Source: Favolaschia claudopus
Lineage: Eukaryota; Basidiomycota; Agaricomycetes; Agaricales; Mycenaceae
DNA: 64,000 nucleotides
Assembly: GCA_037176885.1 (NCBI GenBank)
Contig: JAWWNJ010000020.1
Location: 682,001-746,000, forward strand
Reading direction: 5' to 3'
Shown here: in pieces, positions 1 to 9,705 of the stretch
How the letters are laid out: each line of letters starts with the position of its first letter
How positions within the stretch are numbered: position 1 is the first letter of the stretch
Position numbers and translations under genes: made by a program
The notes under the pieces: generated by a model
The model's input: only the letters and a program-made list of their open reading frames with translations
The model's database searches: none
Told to the model about the DNA's origin: nothing

Positions 1-2
1 GT

Positions 3-746
3 GGTCCAGTAACGCCAGAAGGCCCAGGTGGAATACGCTACTGGGTGGTCCTTATAGATCATCATTCCTCTGAGGTGTGGATTCTATTTGCCCAAAAGAA
101 ATCCCAAGTCTATTCAAAACTCAAAGAATGGCGAAAATCTACTGAGGCACATTTTCGTGCTCAAATTGCTAATTGGGAATTCTGTGAGGGCTGGACTCGA
201 TTCTTTCGCACAGATGGGGGTGGTGAATTCACGTCTCATCAAATGGAAACAGAATTCAAACGTCTAGGCATCATCCATGAAACAACAGCACCTTACACCC
301 CAGAGCAAAACGGAGTAGCAGAGCGAATGAATCAAACACTTGTTTCCAGAGCTACAACTATGTTGATTGCCTCACGCCTTCCTCGTAAATTTTGGGTCTT
401 AGCAATGCGAGCCGCTGGTTATACTGTGAATAGAACACCTACTTCAGCACAGGAATTTGAAATACCTCATGAGAAACTCTTTGACCGTCCAATAAACATA
501 CGACACCTGCATCCCTTTGGCTGTAGAGCTTATCCTCTCATTCCTAAAGAAAAGCGTCACAAGCAGAAATTTGGTGATAAAGCAAAGCGGTGCATCTTTG
601 TTGGCTACCATGAAAACAGTAAAGCATATGACTTGCTAGTAATCAACAAAGATGGTTCTTATGGCGAAACCATCACATCTAGGCATGTTCGGTTTGATGA
701 CCAGGAACTTCATTCACCTATAGGACCAAAGCTTGAGGGATTTTAA
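3..746 (+). pseudogene. Ty1/copia pol, integrase part (5' end outside window)
   Basis: The frame is open from the window edge. The protein is the retroviral-type integrase core of a Ty1/copia polyprotein, which inserts the element cDNA into the genome. The catalytic triad is visible: D in VLIDHHS near the start, D in FRTDGGGEF near residue 55, and E in NGVAERMNQTL near residue 90. The copia-typical motif GCRAYPLIPKEKRHKQKFG follows, leading to the conserved integrase/RT linker ending ITSRHVRF. The upstream gag, protease and zinc finger would lie before position 1. The frame stops at about 739 where a TIR element is inserted; the linker resumes at about 1349. A related, internally deleted copy on the minus strand at 30762-31030 shows how the linker reads without the insertion. 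Confidence 0.93.
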
Positions 747-1338
747 ACTCGCGCCGGGAACTTTGTCACAAAGTGACGATGTCACAAGTTCCCGGTGGTT
801 CCCACGCCCCAACCCTTTGATGTATCAGTCTTCCCTGTATTAGAGAAGGCCTCGCGGCGAGCGCTGGCACCACGCAGTGGGCCTCCGCGGCGAGCGGGAA
901 GCCCCGCGCAGCGGTCGGGGTCTGGGGTGGAAAACCCCAGCCGTCCGGGCCGGCGCCCGAAACCTTCTACCACATGTACATGTATTTTAAAATTTAACAT
1001 AAAAACAACATTTTAATTCTGAAAATCCTACACAAATGACTCGGAAGCTTTTGAACCGTTTGAGGTGAACTAACAGGCAAATTGCCATCCTCGTCAAGCG
1101 GCAGCTCCACGCAGTGGTGCGCCGCAAAATTTGACGAGGATGGCAATTTTCCTGGAGGTTCACCTCAAACGGGGAAAAAGGTGGAGGAAAAAAATACCAT
1201 TACATTGAACCAAGCTTCCTGTCCCCAGCAAATGTAGAAAAAAGGTCGCATCAACTGAGGGAAAAGCCAAAAAAGACCGCGAGTTGGGGGAGCGTGATGT
1301 CACATGTGACAAAACTTCCCGGCGCGGGTTTAATGTCC
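737..1338. mobile_element. Non-autonomous TIR element inserted in copia pol
   Basis: An element of about 600 bp interrupts the copia polyprotein. Its ends are inverted: TTTAAACTCGCGCCGGGAA near 742 matches the reverse complement of the end near 1300-1332 (TTAAACCCGCGCCGGGAA), continuing into TTTGTCACA, about 33 bp in all. AAGCTTGA(GG) is present just before (729-738) and just after (1339-1348), an 8-10 bp target duplication. This length fits hAT or Mutator-like elements. No transposase frame is present. The 5' arm itself folds back (CCGGGAACTT at 754 against AAGTTCCCGG at 787). The GC-rich middle (850-960) resembles the unit repeated at 53636-54062. Confidence 0.82.
1057..1171. repeat. Foldback (long hairpin) inside the TIR element
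   Basis: CGTTTGAGGTGAAC at 1057-1070 is repeated inverted at 1157-1170. The match continues inward with few mismatches to ATTGCCATCCTCGTCAA (1081-1097) against TTGACGAGGATGGCAAT (1131-1147). The arms are about 40 bp around a loop of about 33 bp. It may be a small element nested in the larger one, or an internal structural element. Confidence 0.75.
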
Positions 1339-1344
1339 AAGCTT

Positions 1345-3814
1345 GAGGCACCTGCTACATCTAGGAAAGAATATGAGGATTTTGCTCAGACACTGCGGAA
1401 GAGGTCTACCCCATATTATGGTGATAATGACGATGACGATGAACCGCCGGACACTCTACCTCACCCAATACCAGGTTCAGTGGGGGATAATCTAAGTCAG
1501 GCTGATCCACCGTCTATTGTCCATCCATCAAATAGGGGAGCTCCACCATTGCGCAAGGTCGCAGGCGTACGACAGGAACCTACTAGGCGGTCAACACGTC
1601 CACATGCAAGGGCACAACATCCCACTGCTGAGTACGACAGAATAGCTGAAGGACCACAGCATCAGTCAAAAGCTCAGCGTGATGCAGAGAATGCAGCACG
1701 TAAACAGGCAAAAGAAAATGAAGCTTCTGTTGAACCAGACATTGAAGTCCCCGATGCTCCAGAGGCAGTCTTGCTTGCTTCTCTAGATGATGCTATTGAA
1801 GAAGCCTTTTTAGCTCAGAACCCTCTTGACCCTTCTAGTTGGCAAGAAGCATTGCAGGGTCCTAATGCTGAACATTGGAAAGCTGGACTTGAAGAGGAAC
1901 TTGCTGGTTTCCGAGCAAATGATGTCTATGATGTTGTTCCCATACCAGACGGTGTCAAGCCTATTAAATCCAAAGTGGTTCCCAAAGTCAAAGTGGATGA
2001 AACAGGCAAAATTGCTCGTTACAAAGTCCGAATCGTTGCCAGAGGAGATACTCAGAAAGAAGGTGTTGACTACAAAGAAGTTTTTGCGCCCACTGCCAAT
2101 CTTGAGTCTGTTCGCATCATTTGTGCTCTTGCTGCCAAATATGACTTAGAACTGGATCAGCTGGATGTTTCACAAGCCTACCTCAATGGTAAACTGGAGG
2201 AAGAAATCTACATGATGCCTCCAGATGGTGTTGAAATTCCAGAAGGTCACTGCTGGCGACTCAAGCGTTCATTGTATGGTCTTAAACAAGCTGGGAGAAC
2301 TTGGAACAGGACTTTTGACACAGAGATCCTAAAACTCGGATTTCATCGCTTGAATTCAGAGACCTGCCTTTATGTTTATAAAGAAGGCAAACAGACTTGT
2401 TTTGTTGTGGTCTATGTTGATGATCTTCTTGTTGCTGCAACTTCTAAAGAATTCTCTTCCAAAGTCAAAAGAATGCTTTCATCTACTTTTAAGATGCGAG
2501 ACCTAGGTCCAGCCAAATACCTCCTTGGGATCGAGATCGTTCGAAACCGTAAGAAGCGCACCATTGCACTGAACCAGCGTCAGTATATTGACATGTTGTG
2601 GTCTATGTTGATGATCTTCTTGTTGCTGCAACTTCTAAAGAATTCTCTTCCAAAGTCAAAAGAATGCTTTCATCTACTTTTAAGATGCGAGACCTAGGTC
2701 CAGCCAAATACCTCCTTGGGATCGAGATCGTTCGAAACCGTAAGAAGCGCACCATTGCACTGAACCAGCGTCAGTATATTGACATGTTGTGGTCTATGTT
2801 GATGATCTTCTTGTTGCTGCAACTTCTAAAGAATTCTCTTCCAAAGTCAAAAGAATGCTTTCATCTACTTTTAAGATGCGAGACCTAGGTCCAGCCAAAT
2901 ACCTCCTTGGGATCGAGATCGTTCGAAACCGTAAGAAGCGCACCATTGCACTGAACCAGCGTCAGTATATTGACAAAGTCCTTTCTCGCTATGGCATGAC
3001 AGACTGCAAACCTGTATTCACGTCTATGTCTACTGGAACCCCGCTCACAGAGAATGACCCTGATGACGACAGTATCATTACCCATATGGCTATTGTCGAA
3101 GGTGGATCTATTGTTCCATATCAAAGTGTAATTAGGTCTGCTATGTATGCCATGCTAGGTACTCGACCAGATCTTGCATACAGTGTAGGAGTACTTGGTC
3201 GATTTAGTGCAAAGCCAAAGAGAATTCATTGGGCAGCAGCAAAACGACTTCTTCGATACCTCAAAGGCAGCCGTCATTGGGAACTTGTATACAACGGGGC
3301 TGACATCATCATGGACATGCAATTTCTGGGATACAGTGATGCCAATTGGAATGGAGACAGAGATACATCTCGTTCTACTTCTGGTTATGTGTTCATTGTC
3401 AACTCTGGAGCAATCGGATGGTCTAGCCGTCGGCAATCCATGGTCGCTCTATCTTCTACTGAGAGTGAATACATTGGACTTGCAAATGCAGGACAACATC
3501 TAGCATGGTTAAGATCCTTTTTTGACGAACTAGGTCAACATCAGAGAAATCCCACTGAGTTGAGATGTGATAATCGAGCTGCCATTATTCTGTCCCAGGA
3601 TCCACAATACCGCGCTAGGACTCAGCATATACAAAGAAAATATCATTTTGTTCGTGATGACTTGGTTCGCACCGGAGAATGTATTGTCTTGTGGTATCCC
3701 ACAGATGAAATGGTGGCCGATATTTTCACAAAACCTTTATCTCATGACAAGCACTCCAAATTCTGTCTATCTATGGGACTACGGCCTGGGTCGAGTGGGG
3801 GTGTCAGAATATGA
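1345..3814 (+). pseudogene. Ty1/copia pol, reverse transcriptase and RNase H part (broken)
   Basis: This continues the polyprotein after the inserted TIR element. A Pro/Arg-rich linker is followed by the RVT_2 reverse transcriptase: WKAGLEEELAGF, KARYK-type finger motif, QLDVSQAYLNGKLEEEIYM and SLYGLKQAGRTWN. The catalytic YVDD box is in VVYVDDLLVAAT at about 2415. Then come LGIEIVRNRKKRTIALNQRQ, the LLRYLKG region, the RNase H core (GYSDANW, SSTESEYIGL, LRCDNRAAI) and the copia C-terminal signature DIFTKPLS. The enzyme would copy element RNA into DNA and degrade the RNA. It cannot make a full protein: a 191-bp segment holding YVDD is present three times and each extra copy shifts the frame. 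The stop lies about 10 bp inside the 3' LTR. Confidence 0.94.
2403..2975 (+). repeat. Tandem triplication, 191-bp unit across the RT active site
   Basis: TGTTGTGGTCTATGTTGATG begins at 2403, 2594 and 2785, an exact 191-bp period, and the unit ends with CAGTATATTGAC. The copies look identical by eye. Because 191 is not a multiple of three, the reading frame is lost between copies. Identity means either a very recent duplication or an assembly artefact. Confidence 0.95.
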
Positions 3815-4120
3815 ATTATTCCGGGTAGCCGCCCCGCCGCTCCGGCCCTTGATAGATATCTGATACTTATCATACAGCCTTCTTCTTACATATAAACCGT
3901 GCTCGTCTGTCCACCACCCTCAGTCTTTCATCCCACATTGCGGGAGACTGAGGGTGAGTTCTCTATCTATCTATCTAGTTGTATTTACTTACTCATTGTG
4001 TAGTTATTGCGCCTTCCGCGCATTTTCAGGTATTTAATATATAGTCTTTCATCCCACATTGCGGGAGACTGAGGTTATTGCGCCTTCCGCGCATTTTCAG
4101 ATTCTGTTACTGCCCTGTCA
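3802..4120 (+). mobile_element. 3' LTR of the copia element (end approximate)
   Basis: A purine-rich primer tract (GTCGAGTGGGGG, 3790-3801) is directly followed by TGTCAGAATATG, the expected TG start of a 3' LTR. A TATA-like CATATAAACC at about 3888 lies some 33 bp upstream of CTCAG at 3919-3923, a likely transcription start. The LTR contains the doubled leader described separately. The end is not certain because the 5' LTR is outside the window; CTGTCA at about 4115-4120 is one candidate. Confidence 0.75.
3922..4100 (+). other. Doubled LTR leader: unspliced copy followed by exactly spliced copy
   Basis: Block 1 (3922-3953, AGTCTTTCATCC...GACTGAGG) is followed by a 50-bp intron-like segment 3954-4003 with GTGAGT start, CTCAT branch-like site and TGTAG end. 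Block 2 follows (4004-4029, TTATTGCGCC...TTTTCAG), then a 13-bp linker beginning GTATTTAATA. Next, block 1 and block 2 recur joined directly at 4043-4100 with the intron missing to the base. This looks like reverse-transcribed spliced leader RNA joined to an unspliced leader. A solo LTR at 33734-34127 has the same layout with unrelated sequence. Confidence 0.85.
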
Positions 4121-4690
4121 CCATATTTCATGCTCCCCGACGGCTAGGCCGAGCGGGGTCACTCCCACTTCATCGGTGTCCTAGTTGCCGCCAGGTGTTG
4201 ATAGCACATCCGAGGCCGAATTTTGCACTCGCGAGTGTGCTACATACCTGGTTCACCTCATGCTTGAATCAGCATATTTATCATCTACCTCAATCCACTT
4301 GTGCACGCGAAACAGCGTTACGGCGCACTACAACTATGCATGAGATATGGCGAATCAATGAGGTTGGATTGGGATGGAAGGCGATATATTGCACCCATCA
4401 CACACAAGAACGGACGGAAATTTTCAGCTTCGAAGTTCGTTCTCCAGCGCGGTGCCGAATTCACCCAATGTCGTACTTGCTATGCCCCAAATGCGGAGTC
4501 GAAAATTTGTTGCCTGAAATATCGGGTTGAGATGGGTCTCTGGAGCAGCTCGGGAGTATGCTGAATGGTGAAATAGAGGTGGTTTGATTTCTGCGCTCAG
4601 CCGCATGCCATACCGAGAATTTAGAGAACCAGTTTTTATTGCAAAAGAATTCGAGGTATAGAACAATAAAATGAGCAACTGCTGACTATT
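4121..4690. other. No supported gene
   Basis: A 150-codon open frame overlaps the LTR end and crosses this stretch, but it is compositionally odd, has no recognisable domain and starts inside the LTR leader. I see no repeat or RNA structure here. Confidence 0.4.
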
Positions 4691-5129
4691 CGGTATTGCG
4701 TAAGTATCCGGAAATTCGGTAAAAATGAACATTCAACTGGGTTTTCTGTGACCTTTAAGTATGGTATATGACCTTCCCAACCTATTTGGACCCCCCTCAT
4801 CGACTCTGCGGACTCAAGCCGGGTGGTGTGTAGGCTGAGTTTCCGAAAAAGGAAAATGCTGTTATTTATCACATGTTCAAGTTAGATCTTCATTGGCTTT
4901 CCAAAGCCTGTGGTGGACCGTTTTCTTCTGACGCAGTCTTACAGACAGATGGGTCTCCACAAATACGCTGAGCATTGTGGTCCATTATGAGGCTATAGAG
5001 CGTCCGATGTTGGGTATTCATAAAGGGCCTCTTCCAAAGAGTTTTATTCTGCATTTCCCTGGCCTGAGCCATTGCAGTCGTGGATAAATACGGCCGACTT
5101 TCCATTTCCGGATACTTTACGCAATACCG
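4691..5129. mobile_element. MITE-like element with about 25-bp inverted ends
   Basis: CGGTATTGCGTAAGTATCCG at 4691-4710, continuing GAAAT, is repeated inverted at 5104-5129 with one extra A. The interior of about 390 bp has no convincing gene. A short piece resembling the arm (TTTCCGGATACTTTCTG) occurs at about 50355. Target duplication not resolved. Confidence 0.6.
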
Positions 5130-5244
5130 AGTATATTCTAAGTTCTTGGATCTCTGTCTGACCCTCGATTACAGTCGACGAATGGATTGGTACACCCACC
5201 GCAATTCCTGTTCACACTTACCCCGACGGTTACCAGGTTTATTT

Positions 5245-5464
5245 AGTTGCGCTCGCGTCCCTCCCTACGGCTGGTGCACAGCTTGTCGGGGCTCCGCCCC
5301 AAACCCCGCGCGGTTTTTTTGCTGGATTCCTTGCCCGCGGCGCCGGGGACCGCGTGTGAGTTTCAACATCTCGACAGCCGGTTGTGTTGTAGGATGTTGA
5401 CAAAACCCCGTGATTTTCTGTCAAAAGTCACGCGACTGATGGCCTGGCCCTCTTTTCAAGTATA
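5245..5464 (-). repeat. Dispersed repeat, related to the tandem unit at 53.6-54.1 kb
   Basis: Read on the minus strand, 5464 to about 5395 matches the first 60 bases of the 53636 repeat almost exactly (GAGGGCCAGGCCATCAGTCG and on). The remainder shares the GC-rich GTTTGGGGCGG...CCCCGACAAGCTGTG section. Copies on both strands 48 kb apart suggest a non-autonomous mobile repeat. Confidence 0.75.
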
Positions 5465-5839
5465 GGATTTGGTTGAGGACTATCTCCATACGCCATCGGG
5501 AATCGCTGAGTGGAATTCACGCATCGGGGTATTAAAGGATGTCTGGATTTTGCTGTCAACCTCCGCCGTCACTTGTGAGAAATGCCAATTACTTCGCTCT
5601 CGCGAAGCTCGTGCTTCTCACCTTCGTGGCGACGGCGTTTGTGGCGACCCGGGAGAAAAGAGCGGAATGATTGCTCGTTAGACTTTACTCCGAACGCCAC
5701 TGTACATGAAATTCTTCTTGATGTATCCGATGTATCCGTTCATAGAAAAAAAAAAAAAAGTGCTTCCCTGATCCGTTCAATGTGAAGTGAGCTTTTGAAG
5801 TACGAAGGGGCAAATCGTTCAGCTATCCACCATCTCCCC
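5465..5839. other. No supported gene
   Basis: Only short open frames without motifs, plus an A13 run at about 5747. Nothing else is visible. Confidence 0.4.
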
Positions 5840-5962
5840 ATGGAACAACCAATCTCTCGTATCTTGCGTTTCGATACCAGACTCGTCGACGATCTAGCTG
5901 CTCTCAAGAACCCTGAGCTTGCTATTCCGACCAAAATTCAGACGATGGACCTGCTCTCTTAA
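5840..5962 (+). CDS. Short ORF or 5' exon fragment, unknown
   Basis: A 40-codon frame starting MEQPISRILRFDTRLVDDL and ending DLLS before TAA has an even, protein-like composition. It stops 11 bp before a MITE. It may be a first exon cut off by that insertion. No family recognised, and no homologue in this window. Confidence 0.25.
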   Translation: MEQPISRILRFDTRLVDDLAALKNPELAIPTKIQTMDLLS

Positions 5963-5972
5963 AATTTTTCTC

Positions 5973-6304
5973 AAATACTTGCATTACCATATATGGAAGG
6001 TGGGTGCAAAACACCCGGAAACAACGGGTTCAGGGGTGGATATCATCTACGGTGCTTGATAATTGCCTCCTACACCCTCAGTGCCAAGCAGCTCGGAAGG
6101 AAAATGGCAGAAAACCTGGTACAAGTTCCAAACAAACCTGTACCAAACAGCTTTGTTACTGGAATTCCACCGGTTTCTCCCGGTTCTTGGGCAAGTAGCT
6201 TTCATAAAATGAGGGCTACACCTCACCATTGGGCTACTGTGGACTGACGATACTGTTTGCGGGGGTATCCCGGGTACCTTCCATATATGGTAATGCAAGT
6301 ATTT
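5973..6304. mobile_element. MITE, perfect 29-bp terminal inverted repeats
   Basis: AAATACTTGCATTACCATAT at 5973, continuing through ATGGAAGGT (29 bp), is exactly repeated inverted at 6276-6304. The 332-bp element has no coding capacity. No clear target duplication can be read. The core CATATATGGTAAT also appears in the short repeats near 12440 and 52420. Confidence 0.88.
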
Positions 6305-6643
6305 TGGCCGCAACTGTATGATATTTAGGATATATTTATCGAACAACGGGACAGGTTGAAAAAAAGAAGCCTGGTGGAGATTATGACGCAAATGGATGTT
6401 TGGCATACCGTTGCTCGAAATCCATCTGCGTCATACCGGGGTTTCAAACGAGAGCTTTCCCCCCAGCACTTTTTTTCGTGCCCTCGAAGGCCGCGCGTCG
6501 CTTACGTCACCTCATGGAAATCGTTCACACACATGACAGCTCCGTCGGCGAAGCGCAAACGAACGGATTCGGCAGGAGATTTAGAACCCCAGGTGAGCTC
6601 CAAATCCATTTCTCGAGCAGTGCCTTCCGCGCCACCTGTGGCC
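6305..6643 (+). other. Flank of the large TIR element: stem-loop and possible first exon
   Basis: ATGACGCAAATGGATG at 6382 pairs with CATCTGCGTCAT ending at 6433, a small hairpin. At 6533-6592 ATGACAGCTCCGTCGGCGAA opens a 20-codon basic peptide (MTAPSAKRKRTDSAGDLEPQ) ending at a consensus GTGAGC donor. This looks like the first exon of a gene now disrupted by the element beginning at 6644. Function unknown. Confidence 0.35.
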
Positions 6644-6818
6644 TAGTCTCAGCGCCAGCCTGCCACGACATCCCAATTTGGGAACCCTGTCGTGACAGTC
6701 TGGGACGTAACGCGTCACTTAGCCGTACCCATGTACTATGTCCCATCAACGAGTAGCACCGCCCCCATCACTCGTCTTCTCGTAGCTTTCCGCACGTCGT
6801 CGCGTCTCTAGAGGGTCT
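6644..6818 (+). repeat. Left 175-bp terminal inverted repeat
   Basis: Starts TAGTCTCAGCGCCAGCCTGC and ends CTCTAGAGGGTCT. It is the reverse complement of 11849-12023 with a single mismatch. Beyond 6818 the two arms diverge sharply, so the boundary is clear. Confidence 0.95.
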
Positions 6819-6866
6819 TTCGAGCTCAGTACACGGAATATAAACTGTCTTTCTTCATATTATCTC

Positions 6867-9659
6867 GTGAAACTCGACATCTCCGGCCATATGAGCCGCA
6901 ACTACGCCCTCCGGTGGAAATATGAGCAACTGGATTCCGAGTTCAGCGATGGCTTCGATGTCGACGACGCCGCAACTACGATTGGAGCACAATCGAGTCC
7001 TCGCGAGCCTGATCTCCCTGACCTCGATCTTCCGGAGGATGTGCCCTTTCTCGAGCTAGGTTCCGACGATCTGCAGGATCAGGACACGGAAGACCATGAC
7101 TATAAGCCTGGTCCTGCGCGGGCACCGAAGAGGAGTGACGAACAGAAAGTGGTGGAGGTACTGGGCTTTATGAAATCGAAATTTGAGCGGCTCTCTCTGC
7201 GCTTGTTTATCGACACCCTGTTTACTTCCACCAATGGATCTATCACCAACTATACAAGCATGTACTTTGGTGGCGGCGGCGCCCAGCACTTGATGGAAAT
7301 TGGTATTGGGGATCGCTGGAAGCATGACACGGAGCTCTCCAACTGCATTATTGGAAAAGCCTCCGAGATTTGCGGGCGGGAAGCTAGCCATTTGACCGAT
7401 CAAGCCTCGAAAGGTTTCTATTATCATGATGCAGAATTTCTGCGGGTGAAAGCTTCGGAAGTACGAGTTGAGATGCTTCAGTCCTTCCATATGCGAGCGC
7501 TTCTGGAGCGCTATGAGCGTACAATGCCACACCTCCAACAACTTCTGAAGGCCGTCATTGGGAAAACTGAGGCAAAGCATGAAAGCTCGCGGGATCCAGA
7601 TATGGTATGCTATTAGCCATCTTGAGCCATGCCGAGCTTTGAACTAACTCTTGAATTAGGGCGCACAATGCTGACGTCCATGCTTCTGAACCTTCGAAGC
7701 CGTCTCACATCTTATCATCCCATCATGCTATGGGATGATCGCGCACCGAAAAAATTGGTCAAGGTCCTCAATCGATATGGATTCTGTTGTTCTCACCCTG
7801 TTCTAAACGAGGCTATCACGCATCTCACCAAAGACTCAAATCAACTTGCGATTCGGGTTGCCAATGATCCGGCCAAACTTCTCCTTCTCCCATACGATAA
7901 CTTCAACTGGATGAAGCATGCATGGGAGACATCTACCTCACACGGCTCAGTAACACACGATCAAGTGTCTGCTTTACTTGTGGCTTTCCATTTACCTCCA
8001 GGATCGCCTCCCGAAACAGCGCAGCGTCTTGCTGATGTCAAACGTTTTGCGGAAACGGCGGGAAAGCGACATCAACTTCCTCCACACCAGTCTCTCAGCG
8101 AAATTCTCCCTAGCCAGCTGGATCAGTCGGTGTTTTTGCGTAACTCCATGCTTCATATTGCGCACATCCTCGTGGAGGGGGTCCAAGATTGGTCTCACCA
8201 CCAAAGCTCTATTCCCGTATTTGCGGATCCTTTCGCTTTGCCGGCAGAGAAAACCGAAGAATATTTTCTGCCAACCTATGATCAAGAGCAAAGTTCTACT
8301 CGCGGCAATATGCTTGTTATGGAACATTATTTCAAAGATGTTCTCGCAATGCCGGCTACGATTTTCGAGGAGCGCTTTGGCTTTTTACTTGGGGATCGCC
8401 TCACCACTGCCCGTGCTCGCGCTGCTCAGGATCAACGAGCTTTGGATCGCTCCGAGAATCGCCTTGATGATCTATCGAGCTTTGCGATGTTGAGCGGTGT
8501 TATGCATATCTGCATGAATATGATTAGCAACCTCGGAAAAAACTATTGGGGTGGAGCCGACGCAGACGATGTTAGCCTGGCGACATTATTGCGGCTTCTC
8601 CCGAACCGGAATGAAATAAATGTTCGCAAGATTGATTTCTACGCCTGGCTACGGTTTCTCGATGTGGTCCTTCGTGCACTCGTCATGAAAGCAGCAATGT
8701 CTGTCCTTGGACTCAATTCTCCGGAGAAACTGGGACAGAATATCACACACGACGGATTTTTGAGCCTTTGCTCCCGGATTTCTTCGAATTTCCTCATGCC
8801 CTCCATTGACCGTCTTGAAGCGGAAGGTGTCAAGACAGTTACGGGGAGCACTCGCTCAGGTCATGCGGTTCTATTAATGCATGACTTGATGACCCTACGG
8901 GAAATGCGGCACGCTATAAAACATGGGCACCCCGAGCGCATGGAGAGAATGCTCAAATATTGGGCTCCCATGTATTATGCCGGCGGCGGGTACAATTACG
9001 CCAACGAACTCATGGAACTCCTCCACAATCTCAACCATGATTGGCCTGCAGACATATCACCGATTCTGCGCAGCGGAATATTAATGCTCATGAATAACGC
9101 TGGCAAAGCATCTTCATTCAAGGAGACAGATATTCGCGTCGAACAATTCAACGGTTCAATCAAATCCCATGCGCATGGAGTAAATGCGCGGCCGGCTCTG
9201 TTGGAAAAAATTACCCCTGCCTTAGGCCATGTTCAAAATCTTACTGATCATATCTGCGTTGAACTCGGTATTGATATCGAGAATAAACATCACGCAAAAG
9301 TTCGACAAGAAAAAGATGTAGGCATTCTTCTCAAGCACTTTTGTGCTTCGAAGATATTTGATTTCACAGCGGATATGCCTTCTCAGCACTCCGTAATCGA
9401 TCTCTACCGTACTGGCTTGCAGCGATTGGCTGGTGTTGACGGTGGACATGCAAAACATCTTCGCCGGCATTTACTGCGACTCCGAACAAGACACCTCAAT
9501 AATCCTGTGGCCGGCGAAGCTACGGAACTACATGACTTGGAAAGAGAGCTTCTGTTGGACTCCGACCGGCCCTACATATTCCTGGATGAAGAAGAGGATG
9601 ACGCGGTCAACACATGGTCCGTTCAGTTTCACGATGACGAGGTTCAACAAGTTGAATAG
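6867..9659 (+). CDS. DUF6589-family protein, candidate transposase of the TIR element
   Basis: Two open parts (6867-7616 and 7629-9659) make one protein of about 900 residues. The N-part is acidic, then helical. The C-part has the hallmarks I associate with DUF6589 (large basidiomycete family, function unknown): LLLPYDNFNWMKHAW near residue 90 of the second part, HDQVSALL, EYFLPTYDQEQSSTRGN, then LLGDRLTTARARAAQDQRAL and a late helical segment DIRVEQFNGSIKSHAHG. The well spaced D (YDN), D (GDRLT) and a later E could form an RNase H-type triad; that is my inference. An intron with GTATGC donor, GAACTAAC branch and TTAG acceptor lies at 7605-7659, but removing it leaves the frame one base out, so this copy may be inactive or spliced differently. 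It converges on the helicase 46 bp away. Confidence 0.8.
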
Positions 9660-9705
9660 AGAAGTATTTTTTGAGATGTAATGCACTCTTTGAAACATGA
9701 TGTAT

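Noticed and set aside
795..1016. Open frames in the GC-rich middle of the first TIR element
   Set aside because: Both strands open because of GC-rich inverted structure; no protein motif.
4078..4530. 150-codon open frame on +
   Set aside because: Begins in the LTR leader, no motif, odd composition.
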